A DNA stretch of 64,000 nt from Bacteroidota bacterium. Its GTDB lineage: Bacteria > Bacteroidota > Bacteroidia > Bacteroidales > JAAUTT01. The notes beneath the pieces are model-generated. The model worked only from the letters and a program-made list of their open reading frames with translations. It searched no databases and had not been told where the DNA came from. The stretch is taken from positions 1 to 64,000 of the forward strand of contig JAUZOO010000018.1 in assembly GCA_030706405.1 (NCBI GenBank), read 5' to 3'. A program made the position numbers and the translations under genes. The stretch's first letter is position 1, and each line of letters begins with the position of its first letter. Positions 61,301 to 64,000 of this stretch are shown here, one piece after another.

Positions 61301-62170
61301 CCGGGCAAGTGGACTACGGATAAACAGAAAAACGATCAGATCAGAGAGTTGTTAAACAACTTCATGGTTAAATTTAAAGACATCGATGCTGTTTATAAAC
61401 GTAAGAAATATAACATCACCATTGGGGATGAGTTACCTGCCGGTATCATTCAGTTAGCCAAGGTGTATATTGCCAAAAAGCGTAAAGTTAAAGTTGGTGA
61501 TAAAATGGCAGGACGACATGGTAACAAAGGTATCGTTTCAAGAATTGTGCGAGCCGAAGACATGCCGTTCCTCGAAGACGGAAGTCCGGTTGACATTGTT
61601 CTGAACCCGTTGGGTGTACCTTCCCGTATGAACCTTGGGCAGATTTATGAAACTGTTCTTGGTTGGGCGGGTCAGGTGTTGGGCTGCAAATTTGCGACCC
61701 CGATCTTTGACGGTGCTTCGATCAACGATATCAACAGCTGGACCGACAAAGCCGGATTACCTCGCTATGGTAGGACATACCTCCACGATGGCGGAACCGG
61801 TGAACGTTTTGACCAACCTGCTACGGTAGGGGTTATCTATATGTTGAAACTGGGACACATGGTTGATGATAAGATGCATGCCCGTTCTATTGGGCCATAC
61901 TCACTCATTACCCAACAGCCTCTTGGAGGTAAAGCCCAGTTTGGTGGTCAGCGTTTCGGGGAAATGGAAGTTTGGGCACTGGAAGCTTTCGGTGCTGCTA
62001 ATATCCTTCAGGAAATCCTCACCGTTAAATCGGATGACGTAATCGGTAGGGCCAAAACTTACGAGGCCATTGTAAAAGGAGAACCGATGCCGACCCCAGG
62101 AGTTCCGGAATCGTTCAATGTATTATTGCACGAATTGCGAGGCTTGGGCTTAAGCATAAATCTTCAATAG
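58361..62170 (+). CDS. rpoB: DNA-directed RNA polymerase beta subunit
   Basis: The 1269-residue protein has all main beta-subunit landmarks: '[47 protein letters not shown]' (rifampicin region), '[14 protein letters not shown]', '[17 protein letters not shown]' and '[22 protein letters not shown]'. The rifampicin pocket looks wild type by eye. The beta-beta' pair forms the catalytic core. Size fits Bacteroidota. Confidence 0.98.
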   Translation: MSSNTVERISFTSTKKPLAYPDFLEVQLKSFYDFFQIDTSPENRKNEGLYKVFAENFPITDTRNNFVLEFIDYFIDPPRYSIEECIDRGLTYSVPLKAKLKLYCTDPEHEDFDTVIQDVYLGTVPYMTPRASFVVNGAERVIVSQLHRSPGVFFGQSVHANGTKLYSARIIPFKGSWIEFATDINNVMYAYIDRKKKLPVTTLLRAIGYESDKDILEIFGLADEFKVSKTGLKKVVGRKLAARVLKSWVEDFVDEDTGEVVSIERNEVVIDRETVIENDHIDMIVDSGAPTILLHKENQNLSDFAIIYNTLQKDPCNSEKEAVLHIYRQLRNSEPPDEATARDVIDKLFFSDKRYDLGDVGRYRINKKLGLDIAMDTKVLTKEDMIEIIKYLIQLINSKTDVDDIDHLSNRRVRTVGEQLGNQFSVGLARMARTIRERMNVRDNEVFTPIDLINSKTLSSVINSFFGTNQLSQFMDQTNPLSEMTHKRRLSALGPGGLSRERAGFEVRDVHFTHYGRLCPIETPEGPNIGLISSLCVFAKINKLGFIETPYRKVDNGKVNVTEEGVIYLSAEEEESKIIGQANAPMNDDGEFVESRVKARFNGDFPFAEKETVELIDVAPNQISSIAASLIPFLEHDDANRALMGSNMMRQAVPLLRPESPIVGTGIEASVVQDSRLMVTAEGDGVIKFVDASEIVVEYDRTEEQKFLSFEDDIRRYKLPKYKKTNQSTSVNLRPIVKKGQRVSKGDILTEGYATQLGELALGRNLRVAFMPWKGYNFEDAIVISERVVREDIFTSVHIDEYLLEVRDTKRGLEELTSDIPNVSEEATRNLDENGLIRVGAHVEPGDILIGKITPKGESDPSPEEKLLRAIFGDKAGDVKDASLKAPPSLHGVVVDKMLFSRAVKDKKGKTSEKVLLQKIEDEFTKNYDDLKARLIDKLFVLVNGKTSQGVKDYNGVEVIAKGAKFTLKQLQELDYENINPGKWTTDKQKNDQIRELLNNFMVKFKDIDAVYKRKKYNITIGDELPAGIIQLAKVYIAKKRKVKVGDKMAGRHGNKGIVSRIVRAEDMPFLEDGSPVDIVLNPLGVPSRMNLGQIYETVLGWAGQVLGCKFATPIFDGASINDINSWTDKAGLPRYGRTYLHDGGTGERFDQPATVGVIYMLKLGHMVDDKMHARSIGPYSLITQQPLGGKAQFGGQRFGEMEVWALEAFGAANILQEILTVKSDDVIGRAKTYEAIVKGEPMPTPGVPESFNVLLHELRGLGLSINLQ

Positions 62171-62172
62171 AA

Positions 62173-62240
62173 TCAGGAACCGGGAGATGGGAAACAAGAA
62201 TTATCTTGAGTCCTGCCTCCCGGCTTCTTAGTTCCCTGTT
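62173..62240. repeat. Palindromic intergenic repeat between rpoB and rpoC
   Basis: Nested inverted repeats: AGGAACCGGGAG with CTCCCGG and GTTCCCTG further out, and CAAGA-ATTA-TCTTG in the middle. It interrupts the otherwise tight rpoB-rpoC junction and looks like an inserted repeat unit rather than a terminator. Confidence 0.5.
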
Positions 62241-62267
62241 CTACAATTACACACAGAAAAAAAATAG

Positions 62268-64000
<1,733 letters not shown>

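Overview
The window is bacterial chromosome from a member of the Bacteroidota, probably the Bacteroidales/Marinilabiliales side of the phylum. The evidence is gene content: DUF4492 next to cydAB, DUF3078, DUF4199, a TamL-like lipoprotein, a LuxC-like acyl-CoA reductase, and an S21-recombinase-HPF-tRNA-tuf block. Several promoters also fit the Bacteroidota sigma-A pattern (TTTG, about 19 nt, TAnnTTTG), most clearly at the SRP RNA, rpsU and the tRNA cluster. Nearly all genes are full length and the order looks like an ordinary chromosome.

Layout. 1-140: 3' end of a 5S rRNA with its terminator. 206-7149, mostly minus strand: hybrid histidine kinase, transketolase, dGTPase, then a cytochrome bd operon (DUF4492-cydA-cydB) followed by a 36-codon membrane ORF missing from the ORF track. 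10225-20067, plus strand: an MFS exporter, then a long respiratory operon made of a Tat-targeted Fe-S protein, an NrfD-type membrane subunit, a membrane-anchored cytochrome c, Sco, a caa3-type oxidase in the order I-III-IV-II, and heme O synthase. 20057-28246: an orphan chemoreceptor, a secreted coiled-coil protein, hisS, a four-helix-bundle gene between inverted repeats, ettA, a hairpin-rich intergenic repeat, a DUF3078 protein and a conserved hypothetical. 28247-32415: an AT-rich accessory island with an orphan Cys-rich protein, a gene remnant, an overlapping trio (carboxypeptidase-regulatory-like protein, TonB C-terminal-domain protein, radical SAM/SPASM enzyme), a small membrane protein and a secreted protein.

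32584-48582: MscS-type channel, the GTPases Der and Era, YhcH, small membrane proteins, LuxC-like reductase, MiaA, NUDIX, an aminotransferase behind a perfect 20-bp palindrome, a glycosyltransferase, DUF4199, SRP RNA, pabB/pabC, DUF3108 and an rRNA/tRNA methyltransferase. 48642-64000: TamL-like protein, helix-hairpin-helix protein, rpsU, tyrosine recombinase, HPF, four tRNAs, tuf, tRNA-Trp, secE, nusG, rplKAJL, rpoB and the first part of rpoC.

How it works together. Two terminal oxidases (bd and caa3-type) indicate a facultative or microaerobic lifestyle. The Fe-S/NrfD/cytochrome c genes ahead of the caa3 genes look like a reduced relative of alternative complex III that would pass quinol electrons to cytochrome c and the oxidase. 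The most novel items are this module with its matched cysteine losses, the CydX-like peptide, the radical SAM/TonB cassette, and the inverted-repeat-flanked four-helix-bundle gene. Domain positions are estimates by eye, and no searches were run.
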